DNA of 64,000 nucleotides from Stakelama portus (GTDB lineage Bacteria > Pseudomonadota > Alphaproteobacteria > Sphingomonadales > Sphingomonadaceae). Below, one piece after another: positions 24,279-33,536 of this stretch; within the stretch, counting starts at the first letter, position 1, and each line of letters begins with the position of its first letter. Position numbers and translations under genes: made by a program. The stretch is from assembly GCF_003171655.1 (NCBI RefSeq), contig NZ_QFZL01000002.1:124001-188000 (forward strand), read 5' to 3'. Under the pieces are notes generated by a model that saw nothing but the letters and a program-made list of their open reading frames with translations, was not told where the DNA came from and made no database searches.

Positions 24279-25697
24279 ATGAGCCATGACTTCCGCCTGT
24301 TGATCGACGGCGAGCTTCGCGCCGGTGTTTCCGGTTTCGATGTCGTCAATCCGGCCACCGGCCGCCCCTTCGCGCAATGCCCCAAGGCCGATGCGGCGAT
24401 GCTGGAGCAGGCAGTCGAAGCGGCAAGCCGCGCCTTCCCCGGATGGGCGGCAACGCCGATCGAGCAACGTGCGGCGAAGGTCGAAGCGCTTGCCGACGCG
24501 CTGGTCGCGCGTGTCGACGAATTCGCCGCGCTGCTCACTGCCGAACAGGGCAAGCCGCTCGATCAGGCGAAGAAGGAAGTGCTGGGCGGCGCCTATGTCA
24601 TGCGCGCCTTTGCCGCGATGCGGCTTGAATCGCGCGTGCTGCGCGAAAAGGACGGCAATCGCATTGTCGAGCAGCGCACGCCGCTGGGCATTGTCGCGGC
24701 GATCACACCGTGGAATTTCCCGCTGATGCTGCTGGCGAACAAGATCGGCCCGGCGCTGGTGGCGGGCAACACGATGATCTGCAAGCCCGCGCCGACGACT
24801 CCGCTGACGACGCTGTTGCTGGGCGAACTGTGCCGCGACATCTTCCCCGCCGGCGTGATCAACATGCTGTGCGACGAAAACGAGCTTGGCCCGGCGATCA
24901 CCGAACATCCCGGCATCGCCAAGATCGCCTTCACCGGCTCCACCGCGACCGGCAAGAAGGTGCTTGCATCGTCATCGGGCAGCCTGAAGCGCGTGACGCT
25001 CGAACTGGGCGGCAACGATGCTTCGATCGTGCTCGACGATGTCGATCCGGTGCAGGTCGCGCGCAAGGTGTTCGAAGGCGCGATGCGCAACGCCGGGCAG
25101 ATTTGCGTCGCGATCAAGCGCGCCTACGTCCCCGACGCGCTGTATGACGATTTCTGCGACGAACTGGCGCGGCTGGCAAAGGAGGCCGTGGTCGATGACG
25201 GCGCCAATCAGGGCGCGCAGATCGGGCCGGTACAGAACCGCCAGCAGTTCGAGAAAGTCGCCGCGCTGATCGAGGAAAGCCGCAGCCTGGGTACCATCGT
25301 GGCCGGCGGCGCCCCGCTCGACCGCGACGGCTATTTCATTCCGCCCACCATCGTGCGCGACATTCCCGACGATGCCCCGCTGGTGCGCGAGGAACAGTTC
25401 GGACCGGTGCTGCCGGTGCTCCGCTACAGCGATATCGATTCGCTGCTAGAGCGCGTGAACGGCACCGAATATGGGCTGGGCGGCACGGTGTGGAGCAACA
25501 ATCTGGATCGCGCCATCGCCGTTGCCGAGCGGGTTACGTCGGGCACGATCTGGGTCAATCAGCTGATGGCGATCGACCCGACCATTCCGTTTCGCGGGCT
25601 CAAACAATCGGGCATGGGCACCGAAATGGGCCAGGAAGGGCTTGAGGAATATACCCAGGCGCAGGTCATCAACGCCGTCGCGCTCGACGCCGCCTGA
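24279..25697 (+). CDS. Aldehyde dehydrogenase (semialdehyde-dehydrogenase-like)
   Basis: A 472-residue ALDH with catalytic Cys276 in NAGQICVAIKR, Glu242 in LELGGND, and the cofactor segment ITPWNFPLMLLANKIGPALV. The short N-terminus and PIEQRA/EQGKPLDQAK segments resemble succinate-semialdehyde/glycolaldehyde-type enzymes rather than the 502-residue ALDH at 13 kb. It is the third gene of the cupin operon, so its substrate is probably the aldehyde released by the first two enzymes. A tail-to-tail gap of 21 bp separates it from the next operon. Confidence 0.92.
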   Translation: MSHDFRLLIDGELRAGVSGFDVVNPATGRPFAQCPKADAAMLEQAVEAASRAFPGWAATPIEQRAAKVEALADALVARVDEFAALLTAEQGKPLDQAKKEVLGGAYVMRAFAAMRLESRVLREKDGNRIVEQRTPLGIVAAITPWNFPLMLLANKIGPALVAGNTMICKPAPTTPLTTLLLGELCRDIFPAGVINMLCDENELGPAITEHPGIAKIAFTGSTATGKKVLASSSGSLKRVTLELGGNDASIVLDDVDPVQVARKVFEGAMRNAGQICVAIKRAYVPDALYDDFCDELARLAKEAVVDDGANQGAQIGPVQNRQQFEKVAALIEESRSLGTIVAGGAPLDRDGYFIPPTIVRDIPDDAPLVREEQFGPVLPVLRYSDIDSLLERVNGTEYGLGGTVWSNNLDRAIAVAERVTSGTIWVNQLMAIDPTIPFRGLKQSGMGTEMGQEGLEEYTQAQVINAVALDAA

Positions 25698-25718
25698 GCG
25701 GCGCCGGGCGCGCCGCGT

Positions 25719-26537
25719 TCAGAAGAAATAGAAGCGCAACGCCGCGTCGGACATGGCGCGGCGGTCGGCGGCATCGGGCACGATCCGGTACAGGGTGTCG
25801 AGTGTGTCGCGATAGGTCACACGGTCCTCCGCACCGACAAAGGGTGCGTCGCTGCCCCAGAACAGATGTTCGGGACCCGCGACCTGCAACAGCCGCGCGG
25901 CATAGACCGACAGGCGATCGGGCGGCAGGCGGAACCCGGCCGATATTTTGACATGGCAGCGGCCCTGTTCGATCGCCTTGAGCATCGCGCGAAAGCCGAC
26001 CCCTTCCATTTCGCCTTCGCTGCGCAACAGCCCGAAATGATCGACCACCACGTCGATGCCGTCGAGCGCGGGGAGCATTTCCGCCAGCTGATGCCCGGCA
26101 AGGTTGAGCTCCATATGCATGCCCGCATCCGCCAGCCGCTTGAGAAAGCGACGGAAGCGGAATTCGGTCAGGTCGGGCAGCGGATCGCGCGGCGATATCT
26201 GAAAGCGCACGCCGCGCACGCCGCGTCGGGCCAGATCGGCGATCTCGCTCCGCCCGGTGTCGATATCGAGCATCACCGTGGCGCGCAGGCGCGGAAAACG
26301 GTCGAGTACGCCCAGCGTATAGGCGTTATAGGTACCGTACAGGCTCGCCGCCGTGATCACGCCGAACGAAATGCCATGCGCATCCAGATCCGCGACATAG
26401 CTTTCGACCGCATAGTCGTAATCGGGCTTTGTCCACGCCGTCGGCACCAGCGGCATCGCGCTGGTGAAGACATGGGCATGGGCGTCGATCACCGGCGGCT
26501 CGATCGCCGCTGAAACTTCCGACATCGCCGACGTCAC
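25719..26537 (-). CDS. Amidohydrolase_2 family TIM-barrel hydrolase (LigI-like group)
   Basis: A 272-residue enzyme of the COG3618 group, which includes 2-pyrone-4,6-dicarboxylate hydrolase and sugar lactonases. Metal or substrate motifs are DAHAHVFT near residue 18, VVDHFG in the middle, and FWGSDAPF near the end. The GTG at 26537 overlaps the upstream stop as GTGA; an ATG at 26525 is the alternative. It ends the transporter-hydrolase-hydrolase unit. A close paralogue lies at 59.0 kb, also next to an AAHS-type transporter (shared DAHAH, PDYDY, VADLDAHGIS and GMHxEL segments). It probably opens a lactone; specificity unknown. Confidence 0.83.
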   Translation of the reverse strand: MTSAMSEVSAAIEPPVIDAHAHVFTSAMPLVPTAWTKPDYDYAVESYVADLDAHGISFGVITAASLYGTYNAYTLGVLDRFPRLRATVMLDIDTGRSEIADLARRGVRGVRFQISPRDPLPDLTEFRFRRFLKRLADAGMHMELNLAGHQLAEMLPALDGIDVVVDHFGLLRSEGEMEGVGFRAMLKAIEQGRCHVKISAGFRLPPDRLSVYAARLLQVAGPEHLFWGSDAPFVGAEDRVTYRDTLDTLYRIVPDAADRRAMSDAALRFYFF

Positions 26538-27424
26538 AGCCGGTCGACGAACAATGCGCTACCGTTTCCGTGCAGCACGCGATCGCGATCCGCGTCGCTC
26601 AACAGCCGCGTGGCATCGATCGCCTGACGTACCATCTCTTCATAAGCGAGCTTGGTATTGCCATAATCCGATCCCCACATCAGCCGCCCGGCGCCATAGG
26701 TGTCGACCATCTTGCGCACGAACTGCGCGGCATCGATCCCGGTTTCGGCAAAGCGGTTGAGATTGATCTGCGTGAATTTGAAATGGATGTTGGGAATATC
26801 GACCAGCGCCAGATGCTCCTCGCCGATCGTCCCGTCGATGCCATTCTCCGCCGACGGCCAGCCGCAATGATCGAGCGCGATCGTGGTTTGCGGATAGCGT
26901 TTCGCCAGCGCGACGACCCGGCCCAGCGCGGCGCTCGACGGACGGCCGGGCGCGTACATGATGACCATCGTCAGCTTGTGCATCGCCGCCACATCCCATG
27001 TGCGCAGCGCATCGCTCGAATCGAGCCAGGGGTAATTGCCGGCATCGTCGGGATAGCCGAACAGCCGCAGGCCGCTGATATTATGCCGTTCGGCAAGTGC
27101 GCTGAGCGTGGCCGGTGTCGCCGGATCGGCGGCGTTCAGGATCAGCACGCCGGAAACCCGGTTATGGTGCACATCGGCGACCCAGCAGGTGTAGCGGTTA
27201 TCGGTCTTGTACACGGTGTTGTACTGAACCGCCGCCCCGCCGGTGACGCCATTGGCATCCCACAGCGCGAAGATACGCTCGTCGGTCGCCGGATCGCTTT
27301 CGATGCGTTGGCGAAGCGCATCCTCGCCTTCGCGCGCGCCTGTCAGATCGACCGGAAAACGCCCATAATCGTTGGTGAAGAAATGCGCATGGGTATCAAA
27401 CAGTCTAACGGACGGGTTCGGCAT
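26534..27424 (-). CDS. Amidohydrolase_2 family hydrolase
   Basis: A 296-residue TIM-barrel metal hydrolase, distinct from its downstream neighbour. It begins RLFDTHAHFFTNDYGRFPVD (the HxH motif), has a central TIALDHCGWPSAENG and ends with RLMWGSDYGNTKLAYEE. No signal peptide. The start at 27424 is set by AGGAG six bases upstream; it overlaps the end of the transporter gene by 20 bp. Members act on aromatic ring-cleavage lactones or decarboxylate aromatic acids. Nothing here identifies which. Confidence 0.82.
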   Translation of the reverse strand: MPNPSVRLFDTHAHFFTNDYGRFPVDLTGAREGEDALRQRIESDPATDERIFALWDANGVTGGAAVQYNTVYKTDNRYTCWVADVHHNRVSGVLILNAADPATPATLSALAERHNISGLRLFGYPDDAGNYPWLDSSDALRTWDVAAMHKLTMVIMYAPGRPSSAALGRVVALAKRYPQTTIALDHCGWPSAENGIDGTIGEEHLALVDIPNIHFKFTQINLNRFAETGIDAAQFVRKMVDTYGAGRLMWGSDYGNTKLAYEEMVRQAIDATRLLSDADRDRVLHGNGSALFVDRL

Positions 27425-28775
27425 GAAGCTCTCCTGAAGATGCCGTGGTCTTGGCGGCGCGCGCACGCACCGCGTAACGATTGGCGAGATGCATGGCGAC
27501 GGCGGGGATCACCGCGATCGCCGAGAATACGAAATAGGTGTCCATCCGGCCCATGCCCGCGCTGAGCAGGAAACCGCCCAGCATCGGACCGAAGATTGCC
27601 CCGACGCGTCCGAAACCGACGATGAAGCCCAGCGCCGTATTCTGAATCGTGTCGGGATAGATCACCACCGAAACCAGGAAGAGACCGGTATAGGCGCCGA
27701 CGACGAAGAAGGTCGTGATGCCTGCCATGGCCAGCAGCGGGATCGGATCGGGCGGCTGAATGCCGAAGATCACCAGCGTGACCGCGGCGAGTGCAAAGAA
27801 GATCGCAGTCAGCCGACCCTCGCCCACGCGGCGGGCGAACAGCCCCATCGCCAGATGGCCCATCGCGCCGCATGCACCGGTGATGATGCCGCTGGCCGCC
27901 GCCAGCGAAGGCGTCAGTCCGGCATTGGCCAGAATCGTCGGTTTCCAGTTGAGCAGGAAATAGCCGACGATCGCATAAGTGAGCGATGCCACCCAGACGA
28001 GGATCGTCTGCGTCCGCATCGATTTGCCGAGCATCCCGGTCAGCGCGACGCGGAATTCGCCCGCCCGTTCGCGCTGCGGCGGCATCTCGGCCAGCGGTGC
28101 AAGGTGCATGCGACGATGCAGGCGATTGAGCGCCGAAAGGTCCTTGGGCCCCTGACGTCGCGCGAGGAAACCCCGCGATTCGCCCAGCAGGAAGATGCTG
28201 AGCACGAAGGTGACGACATTGAAGGCGCCGGCCGAGAAGAAGACGGCGCGCCAGCCGATGGTTTCGACCACCATCGCCGCAATCGCACTGCCCAGCATCA
28301 TGCCCGCGGTGAAGCCCATATGCAGCACCGCCATTGCGATATTGCGCGCCTTGGGGCTCGAATATTCCGCGACCGTGGTGTTGAGGCAGACCACCAGCGT
28401 GCCGAGCCCGATACCGGTGATGAAACGCAACGCCAGCAGGTGCCAGATATCGCCGGCGAGTCCGGTGAGCAGCAAGGTGCCCGCCAGCGTGCCGAGCGCG
28501 CCCAGCATCACCGGTCGACGCCCGATACGATCGGCGAAAGGCGCCACGACGAACGCGCCGATCGTCAGCCCGACCGCGACGGAGCTGAACAACATGCCCA
28601 TGATCGCCGGATCGACATGCCATTCCTTCGACAGGACAGGCGCGGCGACGGCCAGCGACAGCACGTCGAACCCGTCCGCGACATTGCAGAGGCAGCACAG
28701 CGCCACGACTGCAAATTGATATGGCGACATTCCTGTCGGCGCCTCGACTCCGGTTTCGCTCCGGCCAGCCACCAT
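27405..28775 (-). CDS. AAHS-type MFS transporter (aromatic acid:H+ symporter)
   Basis: A 456-residue inner-membrane symporter with twelve predicted helices. The AAHS-type signs are NVADGFDVLSLAVAAPVL in helix 1 and the loop motif PFADRIGRRPVM between helices 2 and 3, repeated in weaker form in the second half. Related proteins (PcaK, BenK, VanK) import benzoate-like acids. AAGGAG precedes the ATG at 28775. It heads a unit with two amidohydrolases and diverges from a TonB receptor, so inner and outer membrane uptake are encoded side by side. The exact aromatic acid is unknown. Confidence 0.88.
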   Translation of the reverse strand: MVAGRSETGVEAPTGMSPYQFAVVALCCLCNVADGFDVLSLAVAAPVLSKEWHVDPAIMGMLFSSVAVGLTIGAFVVAPFADRIGRRPVMLGALGTLAGTLLLTGLAGDIWHLLALRFITGIGLGTLVVCLNTTVAEYSSPKARNIAMAVLHMGFTAGMMLGSAIAAMVVETIGWRAVFFSAGAFNVVTFVLSIFLLGESRGFLARRQGPKDLSALNRLHRRMHLAPLAEMPPQRERAGEFRVALTGMLGKSMRTQTILVWVASLTYAIVGYFLLNWKPTILANAGLTPSLAAASGIITGACGAMGHLAMGLFARRVGEGRLTAIFFALAAVTLVIFGIQPPDPIPLLAMAGITTFFVVGAYTGLFLVSVVIYPDTIQNTALGFIVGFGRVGAIFGPMLGGFLLSAGMGRMDTYFVFSAIAVIPAVAMHLANRYAVRARAAKTTASSGELHAEPVR

Positions 28776-29051
28776 CGACCCTCTCCTTGTTTTCTGGTCG
28801 CGAAGCCGCGGGGAACTGCCGCCGAAAACGCGCCTTATCGGTCTTGTTTATGTCTAATGTCGTTCAACGATATCCGACTTTACGCTTGCCCGCTAGGGGT
28901 CATATGTTATAGACAAGCGTCGTCCGATAATTTGGAATGATACGACAGATATCAGCCGAGTATCGGACAAATGCCCGTGACGGATCGACCCGCGATCCCG
29001 TCGGGTGAGGAGAAACGATGGACGGCCGATGCCGCGTCGAGGGGAGGAAAC
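28776..29051. promoter_or_regulatory. Divergent promoter region, AAHS-type transporter / TonB receptor
   Basis: About 275 relatively AT-rich bases. On the minus strand 28949-28960 reads CTCGGCTGATAT, ten of twelve bases matching the second part of the recurrent motif. CTTGTTTA (28847-28854) and its near-inverse TAGACAAG (28910-28917) flank the centre. GGGGAGG at 29041-29047 is the receptor's ribosome-binding site. The 15-bp motif match here is weaker than at the other sites. Confidence 0.45.
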
Positions 29052-31943
29052 ATGACTGAGGGACTTACGGGAATTGCACATTCGCGCCTGAACAGGACGC
29101 TGCGGGGCGCCAGCATGGCGGCCATCGCCGTCGGTTCGCTGAGCTTCGCCGCGCCGAACGCGTGGGCGCAGGACGCGACTCAGGATCCGCCCGCTGCCGA
29201 AGCGACGCTGACCGGCCCCACCCAGCCCGGCCAGGACGCTTCCGTGCCACAGGGCAGCGAAATCATCGTTACCGGTTCGCGACTCGGCGAAGGCTTCACT
29301 GCCCCGACGCCGCTTACCGTCGTCGGCCAGGAACAGGTTCAGGATCGCGCGATCGCCAGCGTCGCGGAACTCAATTATGAAGTGCCGCAGCTGCGCATCA
29401 ATCAGAATATCGGCCGTTCTTCCGAACCGGTCGGCCAGAACCAGCTCGACCTTCGCGCGCTCGGTTCGGCGCGCACGCTGGTGCTGCTCGACGGGCGCCG
29501 CATGGCCGCGACCAGCCCCTTTGGCGGCATCGATTCGAACGTCTTCCCTGTGGCGCTGCTCAGCAGCGTCGAAGTGGTGACCGGCGGCGCTTCGGCGGCC
29601 TATGGTTCGGACGCGGTTGCCGGCGTGATCAACTTTGGCCTGGTCAAGGATTTCGAAGGGTTCAAGCTCGACGCGTCCTACGGCGTTTCGCGCTATGGCG
29701 ACTATAACCGCCCGGTGATTTCCGCCGCGGCCGGCACCAGCCTGATGGACAATCGGCTTCATGTCGAAGTCGCCGGCGACTTTTATCGCAACACCGGCCA
29801 GACGCGCGCCGCCACGCGCAAATGGGCACGCGGTCGCCCGATCATGTTCGCCAACCCGAACTACACGCCGACCAATGGCCAGACCAAAAACTATATCGCC
29901 TATGACGCCGGTCTGATGGCGTCGTTCGGCGGCCTGATCACCGGCGTCAATGCCGACACCAATCCCGGCAACGGCGCCGATGTGCTGCGCGGAATTCAGT
30001 TCGGCGCCAACGGCAGCGTCGATCCCTTCAACTATGGCTCGATCCAGAATTCCACCTGGATGCTGGGCGGCGACGGCGCTTCGGTAGAGGATGACGGCAA
30101 CCTGTTGCCGCATATCACGCGCTATTCCGGCTATGGCCGCATGTCCTATGACGTGTCGAACAGCGTCAGCGCCTGGGCCGACCTGCTCTATTCGCGCGTC
30201 GAGGTCACATCGGATCTCGCGCCGAACTATGATCTGGGGTCGAGCGCGCTGACGATCTATTCGGACAATGCCTATCTGCCCACATCGGTGCGCAACACGA
30301 TGCTGGCGAACGGCATCTCTTCATTCCGTCTGAGCCGCGTCAACCTGGAAGATGGCTTCTCGGAGAATAACAGCTCGACCGAAGTGCTGCGCTATGCCGC
30401 CGGGCTCGAAGGGTCGTTCGGCGACGGATGGAACTGGGATTTCTTCGTCCAGCGCTCCGACAACCATTTCTATCAGGAATCGGTCAACAACCGCAATCAG
30501 GCGAAGTGGCGAGCCGGGGTCGACGCCGTCATCGATCCGGCAACCGGACGGCCCGCATGCCGCGTCAATGTCGACAGCAATCCGGCGAACAACATGCCGG
30601 GCTGCGCACCGATCGACGTGTTCGGCCCGGGATCGATCAACGGCGCCGCGCTCGACTGGTATCGCGGCACGTCCTTCTATGACTCGCACATGACTCAGAA
30701 TGTCGTGGGCCTGAACCTGCGCGGACGTCCGTTCTCGACCTGGGCAGGCGATGTCAGCGTGGCCGTCGGCGCCGAATATCGTCGCGAGGAAATCGACAGC
30801 GTTTCGGATCCCGTTTCGATGGCCAGCGGCTGGCGTTCGATCAACCAGCAGCCCTTTTCGGGCGATCTGACGGTGAAGGAAGCCTATCTCGAAACCGCCA
30901 TTCCGCTGCTCGATCATTCGTCGGTCGGCTATAATCTCGAATTCAACGGCGCCATCCGCTACGCCGATTACAGCTCGTCGGGCGGTGTCACGACGTGGAA
31001 GGTGGGCCTCAACTACAGCCCGATCCAGGACATCCGCTTCCGCGGCACGATTTCGCGCGACATCCGCGCCGCGAACATCAACGAGCTCTATTCGGGCCAG
31101 AACCAGGTCATCAACACGCTGAACGACCCGCGCAGCACTGCGCCGGCACCGGCCTATTTCGTGCTGCAGCTGACCGGCGGCAACCCGAACCTCGATCCGG
31201 AAAAGGGCGATACCAAGGCCGTTGGCGTGGTCATCAGCCCCAGCTTCATTCCCGGGCTCGACCTGTCGATCGATTATTACAACATCAAGATCGACAACGC
31301 GATCACTTCGGTCCCGCCACAGACGATCGTCAACAACTGCTTCGTGCAGAATATCTCGCAATTCTGCAGCCTGATCGCAGTCGATTCGACCACCAACCTG
31401 ATTTCGAGCGTGCAGGCGACGATCGTCAACGCACAGACGATCAAGACCAGCGGCATCGATTTCGAAATGTCCTATCGCCGTCCGATCGGCAGCGGCACGC
31501 TGGGGACCCGGCTGCTCGTCAACTATGTGAACGACCTGTCGCTCACCGCTTCGGGGGTTTCGACCGACTATGTCGGCGACCTTGCCACCGATTATTCGGG
31601 TCAGCCGCGCTGGAAGGCGAATTTCGACCTGACCTGGCGGGACGGCCCGCTGAAGCTGGGCGCCTATGTCCGCTATATCGGCGGCGGCAAATATCGTTCC
31701 TATTATATCGACGATGTCGATCTGCCCGCCGATGAAAACAATGTCAGCGGCCAGACCTATGTCGATATTTCGGGTTCGTATCGCGTGACCGACTGGCTCG
31801 AAATCTATGGCAAGGTCGACAATCTGTTCGACAGGGACCCACCGATCCTGCCGAACGCAATCGTCCAGCCGACGGTCGCCAACTCGCAGATGTTCGACAA
31901 GATCGGGCGCTATTATGTGGGCGGCGTTCGCATGCGCTTCTGA
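29052..31943 (+). CDS. TonB-dependent outer-membrane receptor
   Basis: A 963-residue receptor. Residues 1 to about 38 form a signal peptide ending NAWAQD. A TonB-box-like EIIVTGSR follows a low-complexity linker. The plug domain shows LVLLDGRRMAA and VEVVTGGASAAYGSDAVAGV. The barrel ends with YYVGGVRMRF, the aromatic C-terminus expected of outer-membrane proteins. The start at 29052 is chosen for GGAGG and because it places the signal peptide at the N-terminus. Sphingomonads use such receptors to import lignin-derived aromatics, so it may serve the adjacent transporter. No iron-siderophore partner genes are nearby. Confidence 0.92.
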   Translation: MTEGLTGIAHSRLNRTLRGASMAAIAVGSLSFAAPNAWAQDATQDPPAAEATLTGPTQPGQDASVPQGSEIIVTGSRLGEGFTAPTPLTVVGQEQVQDRAIASVAELNYEVPQLRINQNIGRSSEPVGQNQLDLRALGSARTLVLLDGRRMAATSPFGGIDSNVFPVALLSSVEVVTGGASAAYGSDAVAGVINFGLVKDFEGFKLDASYGVSRYGDYNRPVISAAAGTSLMDNRLHVEVAGDFYRNTGQTRAATRKWARGRPIMFANPNYTPTNGQTKNYIAYDAGLMASFGGLITGVNADTNPGNGADVLRGIQFGANGSVDPFNYGSIQNSTWMLGGDGASVEDDGNLLPHITRYSGYGRMSYDVSNSVSAWADLLYSRVEVTSDLAPNYDLGSSALTIYSDNAYLPTSVRNTMLANGISSFRLSRVNLEDGFSENNSSTEVLRYAAGLEGSFGDGWNWDFFVQRSDNHFYQESVNNRNQAKWRAGVDAVIDPATGRPACRVNVDSNPANNMPGCAPIDVFGPGSINGAALDWYRGTSFYDSHMTQNVVGLNLRGRPFSTWAGDVSVAVGAEYRREEIDSVSDPVSMASGWRSINQQPFSGDLTVKEAYLETAIPLLDHSSVGYNLEFNGAIRYADYSSSGGVTTWKVGLNYSPIQDIRFRGTISRDIRAANINELYSGQNQVINTLNDPRSTAPAPAYFVLQLTGGNPNLDPEKGDTKAVGVVISPSFIPGLDLSIDYYNIKIDNAITSVPPQTIVNNCFVQNISQFCSLIAVDSTTNLISSVQATIVNAQTIKTSGIDFEMSYRRPIGSGTLGTRLLVNYVNDLSLTASGVSTDYVGDLATDYSGQPRWKANFDLTWRDGPLKLGAYVRYIGGGKYRSYYIDDVDLPADENNVSGQTYVDISGSYRVTDWLEIYGKVDNLFDRDPPILPNAIVQPTVANSQMFDKIGRYYVGGVRMRF

Positions 31944-31956
31944 TCCGTGACGATAT

Positions 31957-31996
31957 CGGGGTTCGGCGTCCTCCCCCGGGGGCACGCCGAACCCCG
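31957..31996 (+). terminator. Strong hairpin after the TonB receptor gene
   Basis: CGGGGTTCGGCGT (31957-31969) and ACGCCGAACCCCG (31984-31996) form a perfect 13-bp stem 13 bases after the receptor stop, followed by AATAATTT. The T run is short, but the stem is the strongest in the window. Confidence 0.8.
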
Positions 31997-32034
31997 AATA
32001 ATTTCCGACGAACGACATTTTCCAATAGCGAAAT

Positions 32035-32044
32035 GCGTTTGTAA
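32035..32044 (+). promoter_or_regulatory. Partial copy of the CGTTTGTA motif
   Basis: GCGTTTGTAA lies 45 bases before the leader frame of the transporter operon. It matches the left part of the element at 37296 and of the palindrome at 57572. Only half of the site is conserved, so this is a weak call. Confidence 0.3.
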
Positions 32045-32088
32045 TCGCCGAATCACTTTGCCATGATTCGGTCCGTTGAGGAGTGAGG

Positions 32089-32151
32089 ATGCGTATGCCG
32101 GCGAACCAGCAACGGCCGCAGCGCCGGCGGAAGCGGAGTGCGATCGCATGA
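32089..32151 (+). CDS. Arg-rich 20-residue leader frame coupled to the transporter
   Basis: A tiny frame (MRMPANQQRPQRRRKRSAIA) begins 5 bases after the strongest ribosome-binding site in this interval (GAGGAG, 32078-32083). Its TGA overlaps the transporter ATG as ATGA. Seven of 20 residues are Arg or Lys, clustered at positions 9-16. The transporter's own start has only a weak GGAG. This arrangement suggests a translated leader that couples or attenuates expression of the transporter. It may instead be a misread start of the transporter, but the frames differ. Confidence 0.45.
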   Translation: MRMPANQQRPQRRRKRSAIA

Positions 32152-33488
32152 GCGAGGCCCCCACCCCGAACGACATCATCAAACACAGCGATATGAGCTT
32201 CTATCAGGCGATGGTCATCGCGATCTGCGTGCTGACCTATGCCGCCGACGGGCTCGACGTCGTCACGCTTTCCTATGCCGCACCGCTGATCATCGGCGAA
32301 TGGGGCATCAGCCCCGCCGCATTCGGCCTTGTGTCCAGCGCGACCCCGGTCGGGATTGCGATCGGATCGATCTTCATCTCGCCGCTTGCCGATCGGATCG
32401 GTCGAAGGACGCTGACATTGTGGCTGCTCGGCTGTCTGTCGACATTCCTGTTCGCAACCACCCTGTGCAACTCGCTGATCCTGCTGCTGGTGCTGCGGCT
32501 GGTGACCGGCATGGCGCTGGGCGCGCTGGTCGTGTGCCTCAACGTCACCGTAACCGAATATAGCAATGCCAAGCGATCGAACTTCTTCGTCGGCATTCTC
32601 CATACCGGCTATTCGGCCGGCGGCATGTTGTGCGGCGCGCTCGCCGCGGTGCTGATCGAGCCCTATGGCTGGCGGTCGATCTTCCTTGCCGCGGCGATCC
32701 TCAACGTCATCAGCTTTTTGCTGAATCTCGTTCTGCTGTCGGAATCGCCCTCCTATCTTCTGTCGCGGCGCGGGCCGGATGCACTGGCCCGCATCAACGC
32801 GGTACTCGCGCGGATGGGCAAGCCGTTGCTGGAAAGGCTTCCGGCGGCTCCCGAAGAGCAGTCGGGCAAGCGCAAGGGTTCCTGGGCGATCATTCCGCGC
32901 GGGCTGTGGGCCGGCACGGCGCTGTTGTGCATCGGCGGGTTCGTCTTCACGATCAGCGGCGGTTTCATGGCCGGATGGCGGCCGCAGATGCTGGCATTTG
33001 GCGGGCTCGACATGACGTGGAACGGCGTCGCCGGCGTCACCACCTATGGCGCAGGCATCATCGCGCATCTGATCGTCGGCGGGCTGGCGCGGCGGGTCGG
33101 CGAAGGGCGGATCGCCGTCATCTTCCTGCTCGGCATGGCCGCCTCGTTCATCTTCCTGGGCGCAGTGCCGACCGGATCGACCGCGGGGCTGGTCGCCGCT
33201 TCGACGCTGTCCGGCTTTTTCAACGTCGGCAGCTACACCGCGCTGATCCTCGTCACGCTGAACTATTATGACGTCGGCGCGCGCAATGCGGGCCTGGGCA
33301 TCATGATGGGCTTTTCGCGCGTCGGCGGCATCATCGGCCCGCTGCTGGGCGGCATCGTGATCGGTGCGGATTTCGGCCGCTTCTGGGTGATGTTCCTGTT
33401 CGGGGCGATGATGGTGATCCCGGCGGCAACGGCAATATTCGCGCGGATGAAAGCGCCGGCCCGCACGCCGGAACTCGCCCATGGCTGA
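32148..33488 (+). CDS. AAHS-type MFS transporter
   Basis: A 446-residue twelve-helix transporter with YAADGLDVVTLSYAAPLI in helix 1 and SPLADRIGRRTLTL in the 2-3 loop, the aromatic-acid symporter pattern. The start at 32148 is preferred over a TTG at 32076 because it leaves a normal short cytoplasmic N-terminus. It is followed after 48 bp by a cytochrome c lipoprotein and then a GlcG-like protein, both on the same strand. It is similar to the AAHS-type gene at 28.8 kb, especially around ALVVCLNVTVTEYS, so one probably arose by duplication. Substrate unknown. Confidence 0.87.
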   Translation: MSEAPTPNDIIKHSDMSFYQAMVIAICVLTYAADGLDVVTLSYAAPLIIGEWGISPAAFGLVSSATPVGIAIGSIFISPLADRIGRRTLTLWLLGCLSTFLFATTLCNSLILLLVLRLVTGMALGALVVCLNVTVTEYSNAKRSNFFVGILHTGYSAGGMLCGALAAVLIEPYGWRSIFLAAAILNVISFLLNLVLLSESPSYLLSRRGPDALARINAVLARMGKPLLERLPAAPEEQSGKRKGSWAIIPRGLWAGTALLCIGGFVFTISGGFMAGWRPQMLAFGGLDMTWNGVAGVTTYGAGIIAHLIVGGLARRVGEGRIAVIFLLGMAASFIFLGAVPTGSTAGLVAASTLSGFFNVGSYTALILVTLNYYDVGARNAGLGIMMGFSRVGGIIGPLLGGIVIGADFGRFWVMFLFGAMMVIPAATAIFARMKAPARTPELAHG

Positions 33489-33536
33489 GTTCGCTGCAAT
33501 CCCCTATCGGACGTTCGATCAAGCAAGGAGACCCGG

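Noticed and set aside
25698..25718. GC-rich hairpin between the ALDH and amidohydrolase genes
   Set aside because: Arms are only 5 bp and the sequence is generally GC-rich, so I do not call a terminator.
30321..33482. Very long leftward open frame (about 1050 residues)
   Set aside because: It is antisense to the TonB receptor and transporter genes, whose signal peptide, motifs and ribosome-binding sites are clear. Its translation is low-complexity and resembles no family; high GC codon bias leaves antisense frames open.
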